A stretch of 64,000 nucleotides of DNA from Vibrio sp. UBA2441 (GTDB lineage Bacteria; Pseudomonadota; Gammaproteobacteria; Enterobacterales; Vibrionaceae). Both the position numbers and the translations under genes were made by a program. The stretch lies in assembly GCA_002342685.1 (NCBI GenBank), contig DDQN01000024.1, positions 1 to 64,000 on the forward strand, in the 5' to 3' direction. Below, in pieces: positions 9,128 through 17,671 of this stretch; within the stretch, counting starts at the first letter, position 1, and each line of letters begins with the position of its first letter. Below the pieces are notes generated by a model, which worked only from the letters and a program-made list of their open reading frames with translations, had not been told where the DNA came from and did not search any database.

Positions 9128-10408
9128 ATGAATGTTCGCGCAGCCGCGGCTAAAGTTCTTTTTCAAGTCGTAGACAAAGGGCAATCTCTTTCTACAGCAT
9201 TACCTGCTGCCCAACAAACCATAAAACCTCGTGATCACGCACTGTTACAAGAGATTTGCTATGGTGCGCTGCGCTACCTTCCACGATTAGAGTCCATTGC
9301 AAATCAACTAATGGACAACCCCTTAAAAGGGAAAAAGCGTGTCATTCACCATTTGGTATTGGTTGGAATTTATCAGATTAGCTTTATGCGAATACCAGCC
9401 CATGCCGCAGTAGGGGAAACCGTTGAGGCGACTAAAAACCTTCGGGAACCAAAGCTACGGGGGTTAATCAACGCGGTATTAAGAAATTATCAACGCAACC
9501 AAGAAGAGTTAGATTTACAAGCATCGAGTCATGATGCCGGCAAATATGGTCACCCTAATTGGCTCCTAAAATTGTTAAAAGAATCTTACCCCGAACACTG
9601 GGAGCAGATTGTTAACGCAAACAATAGTAAAGCGCCAATGTGGTTACGAGTGAATAGCCGTCATAATACCAGAGATGACTATCTCGCTTTATTGGAAAAA
9701 GAAGACATACAAGCGAGTAAGCACTCACAAGCAGAAGATGCTCTAAAGCTTGAGTTTCCGTGTGATGTATCCAAACTTCCGGGTTTTGACAAAGGTTGGG
9801 TATCCGTTCAGGATGCTGCAGCTCAGCTCTCCATTGATTTTTTAACCCCTAAAGATAACGAACTTATCCTTGACTGCTGTGCAGCACCGGGTGGTAAAAC
9901 AGCCCATATTCTAGAAAGAACGAATGGCAGCCAAGTTGTCGCTATTGACTGTGACGATACCCGCTTAAAACGCGTCTATGAAAACCTAAAGCGTTTAAAT
10001 CTACAAGCAAAAGTCGTTTGTGGTGATGCACGAAAACCTGAAGATTGGTGGCAAGGTGATAAATTTGACCGAATATTATTGGATGCCCCATGTTCAGCAA
10101 CAGGCGTTATACGCCGACATCCTGATATAAAGTGGTTACGCCGTGCTGACGATATTGCAGCCTTGGCCGTACTTCAACGCGAAATATTAGATGCAATGTG
10201 GCTACAGCTAAAACCGGGTGGTACTTTGGTTTACGCAACTTGCTCTATTACACCGCAAGAAAATGCTCAGCAGGTTTCCGCCTTCTTAGCGAGAACATCT
10301 GATGCAGAGCTTTTCGGCTCCGATCCAGCGACACCGGGTAGACAAATCCTTCCAGGTGAAGAAGAGATGGATGGCTTTTACTACGCCGTTCTAAAGAAAC
10401 AAGCATAA
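9128..10408 (+). CDS. rsmB: 16S rRNA (cytosine-967-C5)-methyltransferase RsmB
   Basis: Methylates C967 of 16S rRNA using SAM. The 426-residue protein has an N-terminal NusB-like domain (about 1-140) and a C-terminal Rossmann methyltransferase domain. The SAM-binding motif DCCAAPGGKTAH is near 253-264. The two cysteines of the m5C mechanism are visible in DAPCSATG and VYATCSI. It lies upstream of trkA. Confidence 0.97.
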   Translation: MNVRAAAAKVLFQVVDKGQSLSTALPAAQQTIKPRDHALLQEICYGALRYLPRLESIANQLMDNPLKGKKRVIHHLVLVGIYQISFMRIPAHAAVGETVEATKNLREPKLRGLINAVLRNYQRNQEELDLQASSHDAGKYGHPNWLLKLLKESYPEHWEQIVNANNSKAPMWLRVNSRHNTRDDYLALLEKEDIQASKHSQAEDALKLEFPCDVSKLPGFDKGWVSVQDAAAQLSIDFLTPKDNELILDCCAAPGGKTAHILERTNGSQVVAIDCDDTRLKRVYENLKRLNLQAKVVCGDARKPEDWWQGDKFDRILLDAPCSATGVIRRHPDIKWLRRADDIAALAVLQREILDAMWLQLKPGGTLVYATCSITPQENAQQVSAFLARTSDAELFGSDPATPGRQILPGEEEMDGFYYAVLKKQA

Positions 10409-10456
10409 CTTGAGTATATAACCTTAATATATTGATTCCTAAAGAGATCAAATAAC

Positions 10457-11833
10457 ATGAAAATCATAATTCTTGGTGCAGGTCAGGTCGGCGGCACATT
10501 GGCAGAAAACTTAGTTGGTGAAAATAACGATATAACCATCGTTGATAGAAACAGTGACCGGTTACGTGAGCTACAAGATAAGTATGATCTACGTGTTATT
10601 AATGGCTTTGCCTGTCACCCTGAAACATTAAGAGAGGCAGGCGCTCAAGATGCCGATATGCTGGTTGCCGTTACGAACTCTGATGAAACCAACATGGCAG
10701 CGTGTCAGGTCGCGTTTACAATATTTAATACACCCAATCGTATTGCCAGAATAAGATCCCCCGAATACTTAAAAGAGAAAGATGCTCTTTTTCGCTCAGG
10801 AGCCGTCCCTGTAGACCACCTAATTGCTCCTGAAGAATTGGTAACTAGTTATATCCAACGCCTTATCCAATACCCAGGAGCGTTGCAGGTCGTTAGCTTT
10901 GCAGAGAAGAAAGTAAGCCTTGTTGCTGTAAAAGCATATTATGGAGGCCCTTTAGTGGGTAACGCGCTATCAACACTTAGAGATCATATGCCCCATATTG
11001 ATACTCGTGTAGCCGCTATTTTCCGCCAAGGAAGACCCATTCGTCCACAGGGCACAACAATTATTGAAGCGGATGATGAAGTATTCTTTGTCGCTGCGAG
11101 TAATAACATTCGTTCGGTCATGAGTGAGTTACAACGGTTAGAAAAGCCCTATCGCCGAATAATGATTGTCGGTGGCGGGAATATTGGAGCCTCTCTGGCA
11201 AAGCGACTAGAACAAGACCACAGCATCAAATTAATTGAACGTAGCTTAACTCGCGCCGAAAAACTTTCTGAAGATCTCGAAAATACCATTGTTTTTTGTG
11301 GTGATGCAGCAGATCAAGAGTTACTAACCGAAGAAAACATAGATCAAGTCGACGTCTTCATCGCCTTAACCAATGAAGATGAAACCAATATTATGTCAGC
11401 AATGTTGGCCAAGCGATTGGGGGCCAAGAAGGTAATGGTGCTTATCCAGCGCGGAGCATACGTAGATCTTGTTCAGGGTGGAGCCATTGATATAGCGATA
11501 TCACCTCAACAAGCCACTATATCCGCACTGTTAACCCACGTTCGTAGAGCCGATATCGTAAATGTGTCCTCTTTACGTCGTGGGGCAGCAGAAGCGATAG
11601 AAGCCATTGCACACGGTGATGAAACCACATCTAAAGTCGTCGGCAGAGCCATTGGCGAGCTTAGACTTCCTCCTGGCACCACGATTGGCGCAATAGTAAG
11701 AGGAGATGAGGTAATGATAGCTCATGACAAAACAATGATTGAGCAAGATGACCACGTCGTCATGTTTCTTGTTGATAAGAAATATGTGCCTGATGTAGAA
11801 GCATTATTCCAGCCCAGTCCATTCTTCTTATAA
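10457..11833 (+). CDS. trkA: Trk K+ uptake system regulatory NAD-binding subunit
   Basis: Peripheral cytoplasmic subunit that gates TrkH in response to nucleotides. 458 residues in a duplicated layout: RCK_N-RCK_C-RCK_N-RCK_C. Nucleotide-binding loops are ILGAGQVGG (4-12) and IVGGGNIGAS (about 236-245). The gene sits 18 bp upstream of trkH, its membrane partner, so this is a trkAH operon. Confidence 0.97.
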   Translation: MKIIILGAGQVGGTLAENLVGENNDITIVDRNSDRLRELQDKYDLRVINGFACHPETLREAGAQDADMLVAVTNSDETNMAACQVAFTIFNTPNRIARIRSPEYLKEKDALFRSGAVPVDHLIAPEELVTSYIQRLIQYPGALQVVSFAEKKVSLVAVKAYYGGPLVGNALSTLRDHMPHIDTRVAAIFRQGRPIRPQGTTIIEADDEVFFVAASNNIRSVMSELQRLEKPYRRIMIVGGGNIGASLAKRLEQDHSIKLIERSLTRAEKLSEDLENTIVFCGDAADQELLTEENIDQVDVFIALTNEDETNIMSAMLAKRLGAKKVMVLIQRGAYVDLVQGGAIDIAISPQQATISALLTHVRRADIVNVSSLRRGAAEAIEAIAHGDETTSKVVGRAIGELRLPPGTTIGAIVRGDEVMIAHDKTMIEQDDHVVMFLVDKKYVPDVEALFQPSPFFL

Positions 11834-11851
11834 CCATCATTATTTATAATT

Positions 11852-13297
11852 ATGGTAAACCTAAGACCTATACTATTTGTTATTGGATTAGTGCTATCTA
11901 AACTCGCACTGTTCATGTACATACCAACATTGGTTGCTTTTCTTTCCGGTACTGATGGCTTTTTAGAATTTGGAACATCGGTACTGATTACTCACGCTGT
12001 CGCATTTATTTGCGTCACTGTAGGAAGAAAAAAAACCTTTCGGCTAGGTGTAAGAGATATGTTCTTAATTACCTCTTTAGTCTGGACAATTTCCAGTGTC
12101 TTTGCTGCATTACCATTTGTTTTTATCAACCATATCAGCTTTACAGACGCCTACTTTGAAACCATGTCAGGCATTACCACCACAGGCTCTACCGTACTCA
12201 GTGGGCTAGATAATATGGCACCAAGCATTCTGCTTTGGCGGTCAATTTTACAATGGCTCGGTGGTATTGGCTTTATCGTAATGGCCGTTGCGATTCTCCC
12301 AATGCTAAATGTTGGAGGAATGCGTTTATTCCAAACAGAGTCATCAGACTGGTCTGACAAAAGTAGCCCCAGAGCTAAAACTGTGGCAAAAAATATTGTG
12401 GTTGTCTACGTAACGCTTACGGGGGCATGTCTACTGGGATACCTAGTCACTGGTATGGGGATTTTTGATGCAATAAATCACGCATTTACCACGCTTTCTA
12501 CCGGTGGATACTCTACATCCGACAGTTCAATGAATCGCTTTTCAAATGGAGCACACTGGGTAGGGACTGTTTTTATGTTTTTGGGAGGCTTACCCTTTCT
12601 ACTATTTGTAAGTGCACTTAAAAACCAATCACTTAAAGCCTTATATCACGATGCACAAGTCAAAGGGTTTACCTTTTTATTCCTAGCAACCAGCTTAATT
12701 GTGACTATTTGGCTACAAGTACACAATGATTACAGCTTCCCTGATGCCATTCGAGTGTCCATGTTTAATATCGTTTCTATTATTACAACCACTGGATATG
12801 GCCTAGAAGACTTCACTGCTTGGGGTGCATTACCTAGCGTACTGTTTGCTTTTTTATTGCTTTCCGGCGCTTGCTCTGGCTCAACATCTGGCGGTATAAA
12901 AATTTTCCGCTTTCAGATAGCCACAACACTGTTAAATAAACAGATGATGAAGTTAATTCACCCTACAGGCGTTTTTGTTCAACGATACAACAAACGTCCT
13001 GTTAATGATGATATTGTCCGTTCAGTCGTGGCTTTTGCTATCACGTTCTTTGCTACCATTATCATTATCGCTGGCTGTTTAGCCTCGCTAGGACTAGACC
13101 CAGTTACGAGTATTTCCGGAGCCATAACTGCAGTGGCTAATGTAGGTCCAGGAATGGGGTCGGTGATAGGACCTACGGGTAATTTTTCTCCACTGCCCGA
13201 TCTGGCAAAGTGGGTTATCAGCATTGGAATGTTAATGGGTCGTCTAGAGATTTTAACGATACTGGTACTATTTTTTCCTGCCTTTTGGAAAAGTTAA
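11852..13297 (+). CDS. trkH: Trk K+ uptake system membrane subunit TrkH
   Basis: Inner-membrane K+ channel/transporter protein, 481 residues with about 10 hydrophobic segments. The four K+ selectivity-loop regions of the Trk/Ktr superfamily are recognisable, for example SGITTTGSTV, TLSTGGYST, ITTTGYG and NVGPGMG. It is partnered with TrkA immediately upstream. The 3' end faces trhA, with only 17 bp between the convergent stops and no obvious hairpin. Confidence 0.97.
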   Translation: MVNLRPILFVIGLVLSKLALFMYIPTLVAFLSGTDGFLEFGTSVLITHAVAFICVTVGRKKTFRLGVRDMFLITSLVWTISSVFAALPFVFINHISFTDAYFETMSGITTTGSTVLSGLDNMAPSILLWRSILQWLGGIGFIVMAVAILPMLNVGGMRLFQTESSDWSDKSSPRAKTVAKNIVVVYVTLTGACLLGYLVTGMGIFDAINHAFTTLSTGGYSTSDSSMNRFSNGAHWVGTVFMFLGGLPFLLFVSALKNQSLKALYHDAQVKGFTFLFLATSLIVTIWLQVHNDYSFPDAIRVSMFNIVSIITTTGYGLEDFTAWGALPSVLFAFLLLSGACSGSTSGGIKIFRFQIATTLLNKQMMKLIHPTGVFVQRYNKRPVNDDIVRSVVAFAITFFATIIIIAGCLASLGLDPVTSISGAITAVANVGPGMGSVIGPTGNFSPLPDLAKWVISIGMLMGRLEILTILVLFFPAFWKS

Positions 13298-13314
13298 ATT
13301 ATCCTAAAGTGGAG

Positions 13315-13968
13315 TTAAATAGGTTCAACATAGTAATAAATAGCAAGAAAGTGACAAACACAGCCCAATAAAACAAAACCATGCCAGATAGCATGATTAA
13401 AAGGAATACGATTTGAAACATAGAAAATAACACCTAGTGAATACACCACCCCTCCCACAGCCAATAGTGTCAAGCCTCCTACATCTAAATGAATCGCTAA
13501 CTGATAAATAACAATAAGTGAAAGCCAACCCATTGTTAGGTAAGTAATCAACGACAGTTTTTCAAACCTATACACAAATGCGACTTTGAAAATAATCCCA
13601 ACCAATGCGATAGACCAGATAACGATCATTAACCCAATGGCAAGAGGTGTTCTTAGCCCTACCAATAAAAAGGGGGTGTAACTTCCTGCAATCAATAGGT
13701 AAATGGCACAATGATCGAATGTCTTTAAAGCTCTTCTGGCTTTTTGATGCGGAATAGCGTGATAAAGCGTAGAAGCTGAAAACAAAATAATGATACTTGC
13801 CCCATAAATACTCATGCTGGTAATGGTGAGAACATCAGCCTGACTATTAAGCGCTTTCACTAAAAGCAGTATTAAACCAACAATACCAAAAATAATACCC
13901 AGAGCATGGGAAATACTATTCGCTATTTCTTCGTTTACGCTATATTCATTTTTTGAAGCGCTTGCCAT
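13315..13968 (-). CDS. trhA: PAQR / hemolysin III family membrane protein (TrhA-like)
   Basis: 217-residue integral membrane protein with seven hydrophobic segments. Family motifs visible are NSISHALG near the N terminus, SASTLYHAIPH, FDHCAIYLLIAGSYTPF and the C-terminal NHAIWHGFVLLG with conserved histidines. Bacterial members are implicated in membrane-lipid homeostasis; the haemolysin label is historical. It is convergent with trkH. Confidence 0.9.
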   Translation of the reverse strand: MASASKNEYSVNEEIANSISHALGIIFGIVGLILLLVKALNSQADVLTITSMSIYGASIIILFSASTLYHAIPHQKARRALKTFDHCAIYLLIAGSYTPFLLVGLRTPLAIGLMIVIWSIALVGIIFKVAFVYRFEKLSLITYLTMGWLSLIVIYQLAIHLDVGGLTLLAVGGVVYSLGVIFYVSNRIPFNHAIWHGFVLLGCVCHFLAIYYYVEPI

Positions 13969-14006
13969 TGGTTCTTTCTCCAGTTAAAGAAACCAAAGTA
14001 TGGCAC

Positions 14007-14032
14007 ATTCAGCTTACACATGTAAGCTGAAT
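14007..14032. repeat. Perfect 12-bp inverted repeat between trhA and spo0M-like gene
   Basis: ATTCAGCTTACA-CA-TGTAAGCTGAAT. It lies between two minus-strand genes, after the stop of the Spo0M-like gene and before trhA. No T tract follows on the minus strand, so it is either a 3'-end-stabilising hairpin or a protein-binding palindrome; it would also overlap the trhA upstream region. Confidence 0.6.
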
Positions 14033-14054
14033 AATGTAAGAGTTCTATCGTCGT

Positions 14055-14849
14055 TTAACTTACTGACTCCAAATACTGAATAACCTGTAATCCAGCCGCC
14101 TCTCGAGACGTAGAACTAGGTATACGCAAGCTACGCTTGAGCTTTCCTGCGCCAAGTAAATTTGACAGCATTCCACCAATGCCACTCTTTTGTCTGTCAA
14201 TCTCAAACCAGAGCTCGATCTCATCCTCATGTCTATAAATGACAATCTCGAGTTCTCTCCATAAACCATGAAATGGTCCGGTGGTTGGTACAAACTCAAA
14301 CTCCTGAACAAAAGGCATAGCAAACCCTTTAATCGCTTCACACTCTACCTGTCTAATGCGTAGCCCTTGTTCTTCAAGTTCAGAGAATACGCCATCCAGA
14401 ATTGGATCGGGACGGATAGTTAACATATCTTTATCCGTTGGATCTTTTGCTAAAGAGATATCAAGTCCTGTTTCAAGCCAAACTTTAGTATCCCCAATTG
14501 ACACTGGCGTATTGAGAGGAATATCAAGCTCAACATCAAAATCTCTCTGTTGACCCGATTCTATGGTAAAGGAATAAGGAAGCTTCCAACTGGTTAAAAT
14601 ATAGTCTCTGGCTACTCGCCTAGTACGTGCACTTTTACGACCAGAATCGGTTTCTTCATTCACCTCTTCAAAGTAACGACAATATATTTTTAGATCTATG
14701 TTTTCGATATCCTGCGGTGTTGAACCGCCATAAACCTCTACGGATATATTGGCTTTTTGACCAGGGATCAAAAACTCTTGTTGTAAGATTGAATCGACCC
14801 GAGCAGAGCCAATACCAAAGCTTGCCAAGGTTTTTTTAAAAAAAGACAT
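14055..14849 (-). CDS. Spo0M-like (sporulation-control protein) arrestin-fold protein
   Basis: 264 residues resembling the SpoOM/Spo0M family: an N-terminal MSFFKKTLASFGIGSARVD, then a two-domain beta-rich, arrestin-like region (about 15-235). These proteins occur in many non-sporulating bacteria; their function there is unknown. The start follows an AGGTAAG Shine-Dalgarno on the minus strand. It appears monocistronic, with a 400-bp upstream gap. Confidence 0.8.
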   Translation of the reverse strand: MSFFKKTLASFGIGSARVDSILQQEFLIPGQKANISVEVYGGSTPQDIENIDLKIYCRYFEEVNEETDSGRKSARTRRVARDYILTSWKLPYSFTIESGQQRDFDVELDIPLNTPVSIGDTKVWLETGLDISLAKDPTDKDMLTIRPDPILDGVFSELEEQGLRIRQVECEAIKGFAMPFVQEFEFVPTTGPFHGLWRELEIVIYRHEDEIELWFEIDRQKSGIGGMLSNLLGAGKLKRSLRIPSSTSREAAGLQVIQYLESVS

Positions 14850-15252
14850 AAACTTACCTCCATAAGAATTTAAAATATCTCTACAGAGTATTTATAAATT
14901 ACTGACAACCCTATCACTCATTATGTATCCAATTTTATTTTTACTAACATTCTAATAGTAGGATCACCGGAAAAATCATACGCGATAATAGTGACCCATC
15001 ATCGGAAACTCTTAACAATACTAATCACTATCTTGAATTAGTAAACGTTAATTTTCACTGATTAAAAAAACAACATTTTTTTGGTTGAAACCTCGATTCT
15101 GTGGGATCTAAATGATATGCTTTGTTCGGATATGTGATGCATATCTTTACACCTGATTATTTATAGGATTGGCAGTAAGCCATAGAGATTCATCTCGTAA
15201 ATAATTAGGCCATTGATTTGGCAAAGGAAATGCCTGACTGTTAGGTAACTCG
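14850..15252. other. Intergenic region upstream of small transcription unit
   Basis: About 400 bp without a supported gene. The first half is AT-rich and probably holds the promoter of the Spo0M-like gene. An operator-like inverted repeat GATATG-TGATG-CATATC lies at 15129-15145, with a further GATATG direct copy at 15114-15119. From about 15160 to 15250 several short stems can be drawn (for example GCCA-TTGATT-TGGC near 15209), which may be the 5' part of a structured RNA. Confidence 0.4.
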
Positions 15253-15420
15253 ATGCGACCAACATCCGTCAGGTTTTCGCGCACCAACCGAAGCGCGTCT
15301 TATCACCGTTGTGGATCAATTTCTGCACTAGCTACAAAAAAACCAGTACCGGCAACATCACTGGTAAAAAAAGTAGCCTTGGAACAGAAAGCTAACCAGC
15401 AAGTGACACAAGCGGCATAA
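15253..15420 (+). CDS. Candidate small basic protein, 55 codons (unassigned)
   Basis: ATG at 15253 to TAA at 15420, too short for most gene callers. Upstream TTAGGTAACTCG supplies a modest Shine-Dalgarno (AGG, about 8 bases away). The predicted product begins MRPTSVRFSRTNRSASYH, is rich in Lys, Arg, Ser and Ala, and ends KANQQVTQAA. It has no membrane segment and no motif I recognise. A strong rho-independent terminator begins two bases after the stop, which suggests a dedicated transcript. The same interval can also fold into short stems (CCTGAC/GTCAGG, GCGC/GCGC), so a non-coding RNA is the main alternative. Confidence 0.4.
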   Translation: MRPTSVRFSRTNRSASYHRCGSISALATKKPVPATSLVKKVALEQKANQQVTQAA

Positions 15421-15421
15421 C

Positions 15422-15453
15422 AAAAAGCGCAGTTTTAACCACTGCGCTTTTTT
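15422..15453 (+). terminator. Strong rho-independent terminator of small transcription unit
   Basis: Perfect 12-bp hairpin with arms AAAAAGCGCAGT and ACTGCGCTTTTT and a TTTAACC loop, followed by further Ts. It ends a plus-strand transcript starting somewhere near 15140-15180 and precedes yihD. Confidence 0.9.
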
Positions 15454-15494
15454 CTTTCTCTCCTATTTGTTAATTTATCGTCATTACAAATACT

Positions 15495-15773
15495 TTGGAG
15501 ACAAAAATGAAATGTCATAGAGTTAATGAGGTGATTGAGCTTCTTCTTCCTGAATGGCAAAAAGACCCCGACCTGAACCTTATCGAGTTCATCATTAAAC
15601 TAAGTAATGAAGCGGGTTACCAAGATAAATTAGAAAACCTTACCGATGATATCCTTATCTACCATTTAAAAATGAGGAATTCAGATAAAGATGAAATGAT
15701 CCCAGGCTTAGCAAAAGACCAAGAAGATGATTTTAAAACAGCAATTCTAAAAGCCCGCGGACTAATTAAGTAA
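15495..15773 (+). CDS. yihD: YihD family protein (DUF1040)
   Basis: Small soluble protein of 92 residues; nearly the whole length resembles E. coli YihD (MKCHRVNEVIELLLPEW at the start; LTDDILIYHLKMR and IPGLAKDQEDDFKTA further on). Function unknown. As in E. coli it precedes srkA-dsbA, here with ccoG intervening. A good Shine-Dalgarno (TTGGAG) is present, and a terminator follows, so it is probably monocistronic. Confidence 0.92.
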   Translation: METKMKCHRVNEVIELLLPEWQKDPDLNLIEFIIKLSNEAGYQDKLENLTDDILIYHLKMRNSDKDEMIPGLAKDQEDDFKTAILKARGLIK

Positions 15774-15804
15774 CGAGTAATATCAGTTACATACTTTAAA
15801 ACAG

Positions 15805-15830
15805 ACGACACCATTGTGTCGTTTTCTTCT
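15805..15830 (+). terminator. Rho-independent terminator after yihD
   Basis: Hairpin ACGACAC-CATT-GTGTCGT (15805-15822) followed by TTTCTTCT. Confidence 0.8.
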
Positions 15831-16192
15831 CTAATCATACATTAATTTGTTAAATATAGACCGCCATAAAGAAACGGACTTGTTAACAGATATATAATCT
15901 GCTTCGAAAGTACCCAATGGACGTACCTCGCAATCAACATCGAAGTATTTTGGGTATGAACACCAACCCCAGTAATTAGAAGACTAATTTTTAGATAGAA
16001 GTAATAGTTAATGGTAAGGCAGAGTTTGCAATAACTCGAGATGCTAATTGCAAACACTCAGAGATAATCATTAGCGATTACAACCAACAAAAATAATCAA
16101 GTGGTTACTGGATTTGGTAAAAATTATAACAACGAAAGTAATGTTAAAAAGGTGCCGATGAGCATCAACAATCAAGCCCACAAGGACTAAAA
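15831..16192. other. Intergenic region yihD-ccoG
   Basis: About 360 bp of AT-rich sequence. A 71-codon open frame on the minus strand has no convincing ribosome site or family resemblance and is not called. The ccoG promoter must lie here; its Shine-Dalgarno (AAGGA) is at about 16181. No FNR-type palindrome was recognised. Confidence 0.5.
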
Positions 16193-17611
16193 ATGAGTCA
16201 GGATAAAATAGACATCAAAGATGTGACTCCCAAAACTTATAACCCAAAAACTCATAAAGGTAACCAAGACAGATTCAACCCAAGTAACAGGATTTATGTC
16301 AGAGAAAGTAAAGGCACATTTCAGAAATTGAGACGCTACGGATCTTGGTTTTTACTATTATTATTTGGCTTAACCCCTTGGATACCCTATGGAAACAGGC
16401 AGGCCATATTACTGGATATTGGCAGCCAGCAATTCAATTTTTTTGGTACTACGTTATACCCACAAGACTTAACCCTACTTGCTCTTCTCTTTATGATTGC
16501 AGCATTCGGTCTCTTTTTTATCACCACTTTTTTAGGCCGAGTTTGGTGTGGATATCTATGCCCGCAAACGGTATGGACCTTCATGTATATCTGGTTCGAA
16601 GAAAAGTTAGAGGGTTCTGCGAATAAAAGGCGAAAACAAGACAGTAGAAAACTCACCTCCAATTTAGTTTTTCGAAAGTTAGTAAAGCACATAGCTTGGC
16701 TAGCTATCGCCCTAATTACTGGATTAACCTTTGTTGGTTACTTTGTGCCAATTAAGTCTCTGGTCATAGACTTCTTAACCGTTAATAGCACATTTTGGCC
16801 TGGGTTTTGGGTGGTATTTTTTGCTCTTTGTACCTATGGTAATGCGGGCTGGATGCGATCTATCGTCTGTTTGCATATGTGTCCTTATGCACGCTTTCAA
16901 TCAGCCATGTTTGATAAAGATACTTATATCGTGGGATATAATCCTATGCGCGGGGAAACCAGAGGTCCACGATCCAGAAAAGCCGAACCTAAAAAAATGG
17001 GGTTAGGTGATTGTATAGATTGTGATCTATGCGTTCAGGTTTGCCCTACCGGGATCGATATACGCGATGGATTACAATATGAATGTATTAACTGTGGCGC
17101 ATGCATTGATGCTTGTAATAATACAATGGCTAGAATGGGATATGAAAAAGATCTGATTAGCTATACTACCGAGCACCGATTGTCTGGCAACAGCACTAAA
17201 GTTATGCGACCGAAACTTATCGGCTATGGGTCGATAATGATCCTGATGATTGCTCTATTTTTCTTACAAGTGGTCAATGTCGAGCCTGTTGGAATGAGTG
17301 TTTTAAGAGATCGGAACCAACTATTTAAAATAAATAGTAGTGGATTAGTAGAAAATACTTATACGATAAAAGTTATCAATAAAACTCAGCAGCCACAAAA
17401 TTACCAATTAAAAGTCACTGGACTTAGTGATGTAGCATGGTATGGAAAACAGACCATTCAAGTCGCACCGGGAGAGGTACTTAACCTACCCATTAGTTTA
17501 GGTATTGAGTCCGATAAACTTAACTCACCTGTTTCGACAATTCAGTTTATACTCACAGACAGTAATCAATTTACTATCGAAGTTGAAAGTCGATTTATTA
17601 ATAAGTTATAG
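16193..17611 (+). CDS. ccoG: Cytochrome c oxidase accessory protein CcoG (FixG/RdxA)
   Basis: Membrane iron-sulfur protein needed for cbb3-type oxidase assembly, proposed to act in copper reduction/delivery. 472 residues with about five membrane segments. Redox motifs are GRVWCGYLCPQTVW, CLHMCPYARFQS and two 4Fe-4S clusters, CIDCDLCVQVCP (with GID following) and CINCGACIDACN, near 280-310. A C-terminal Ig-like periplasmic domain follows. Unlike the common arrangement it is not beside ccoNOPQ but next to srkA-dsbA; that is a position effect only, as all motifs are intact. Confidence 0.95.
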   Translation: MSQDKIDIKDVTPKTYNPKTHKGNQDRFNPSNRIYVRESKGTFQKLRRYGSWFLLLLFGLTPWIPYGNRQAILLDIGSQQFNFFGTTLYPQDLTLLALLFMIAAFGLFFITTFLGRVWCGYLCPQTVWTFMYIWFEEKLEGSANKRRKQDSRKLTSNLVFRKLVKHIAWLAIALITGLTFVGYFVPIKSLVIDFLTVNSTFWPGFWVVFFALCTYGNAGWMRSIVCLHMCPYARFQSAMFDKDTYIVGYNPMRGETRGPRSRKAEPKKMGLGDCIDCDLCVQVCPTGIDIRDGLQYECINCGACIDACNNTMARMGYEKDLISYTTEHRLSGNSTKVMRPKLIGYGSIMILMIALFFLQVVNVEPVGMSVLRDRNQLFKINSSGLVENTYTIKVINKTQQPQNYQLKVTGLSDVAWYGKQTIQVAPGEVLNLPISLGIESDKLNSPVSTIQFILTDSNQFTIEVESRFINKL

Positions 17612-17627
17612 GTTGGCTTATCGATAG

Positions 17628-17656
17628 AAAAGGGCTCGGCAACGAGTCCTTTTTGT
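17628..17656 (+). terminator. Rho-independent terminator after ccoG
   Basis: AAAAGGGCTCG-GCAA-CGAGTCCTTTT hairpin (one G-T pair) with a T tail, just before the srkA ribosome-binding site. Confidence 0.8.
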
Positions 17657-17671
17657 TTCTGGAAGAAAAAT

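Noticed and set aside
15157..15453. Small transcription unit as a CsrB/CsrC-type RNA
   Set aside because: Only a few GGA motifs occur; CsrA-sponging RNAs carry many in hairpin loops.
15842..16057. 71-codon minus-strand ORF between yihD and ccoG
   Set aside because: Low-complexity AT-rich frame without a ribosome-binding site, family motif or sensible context.
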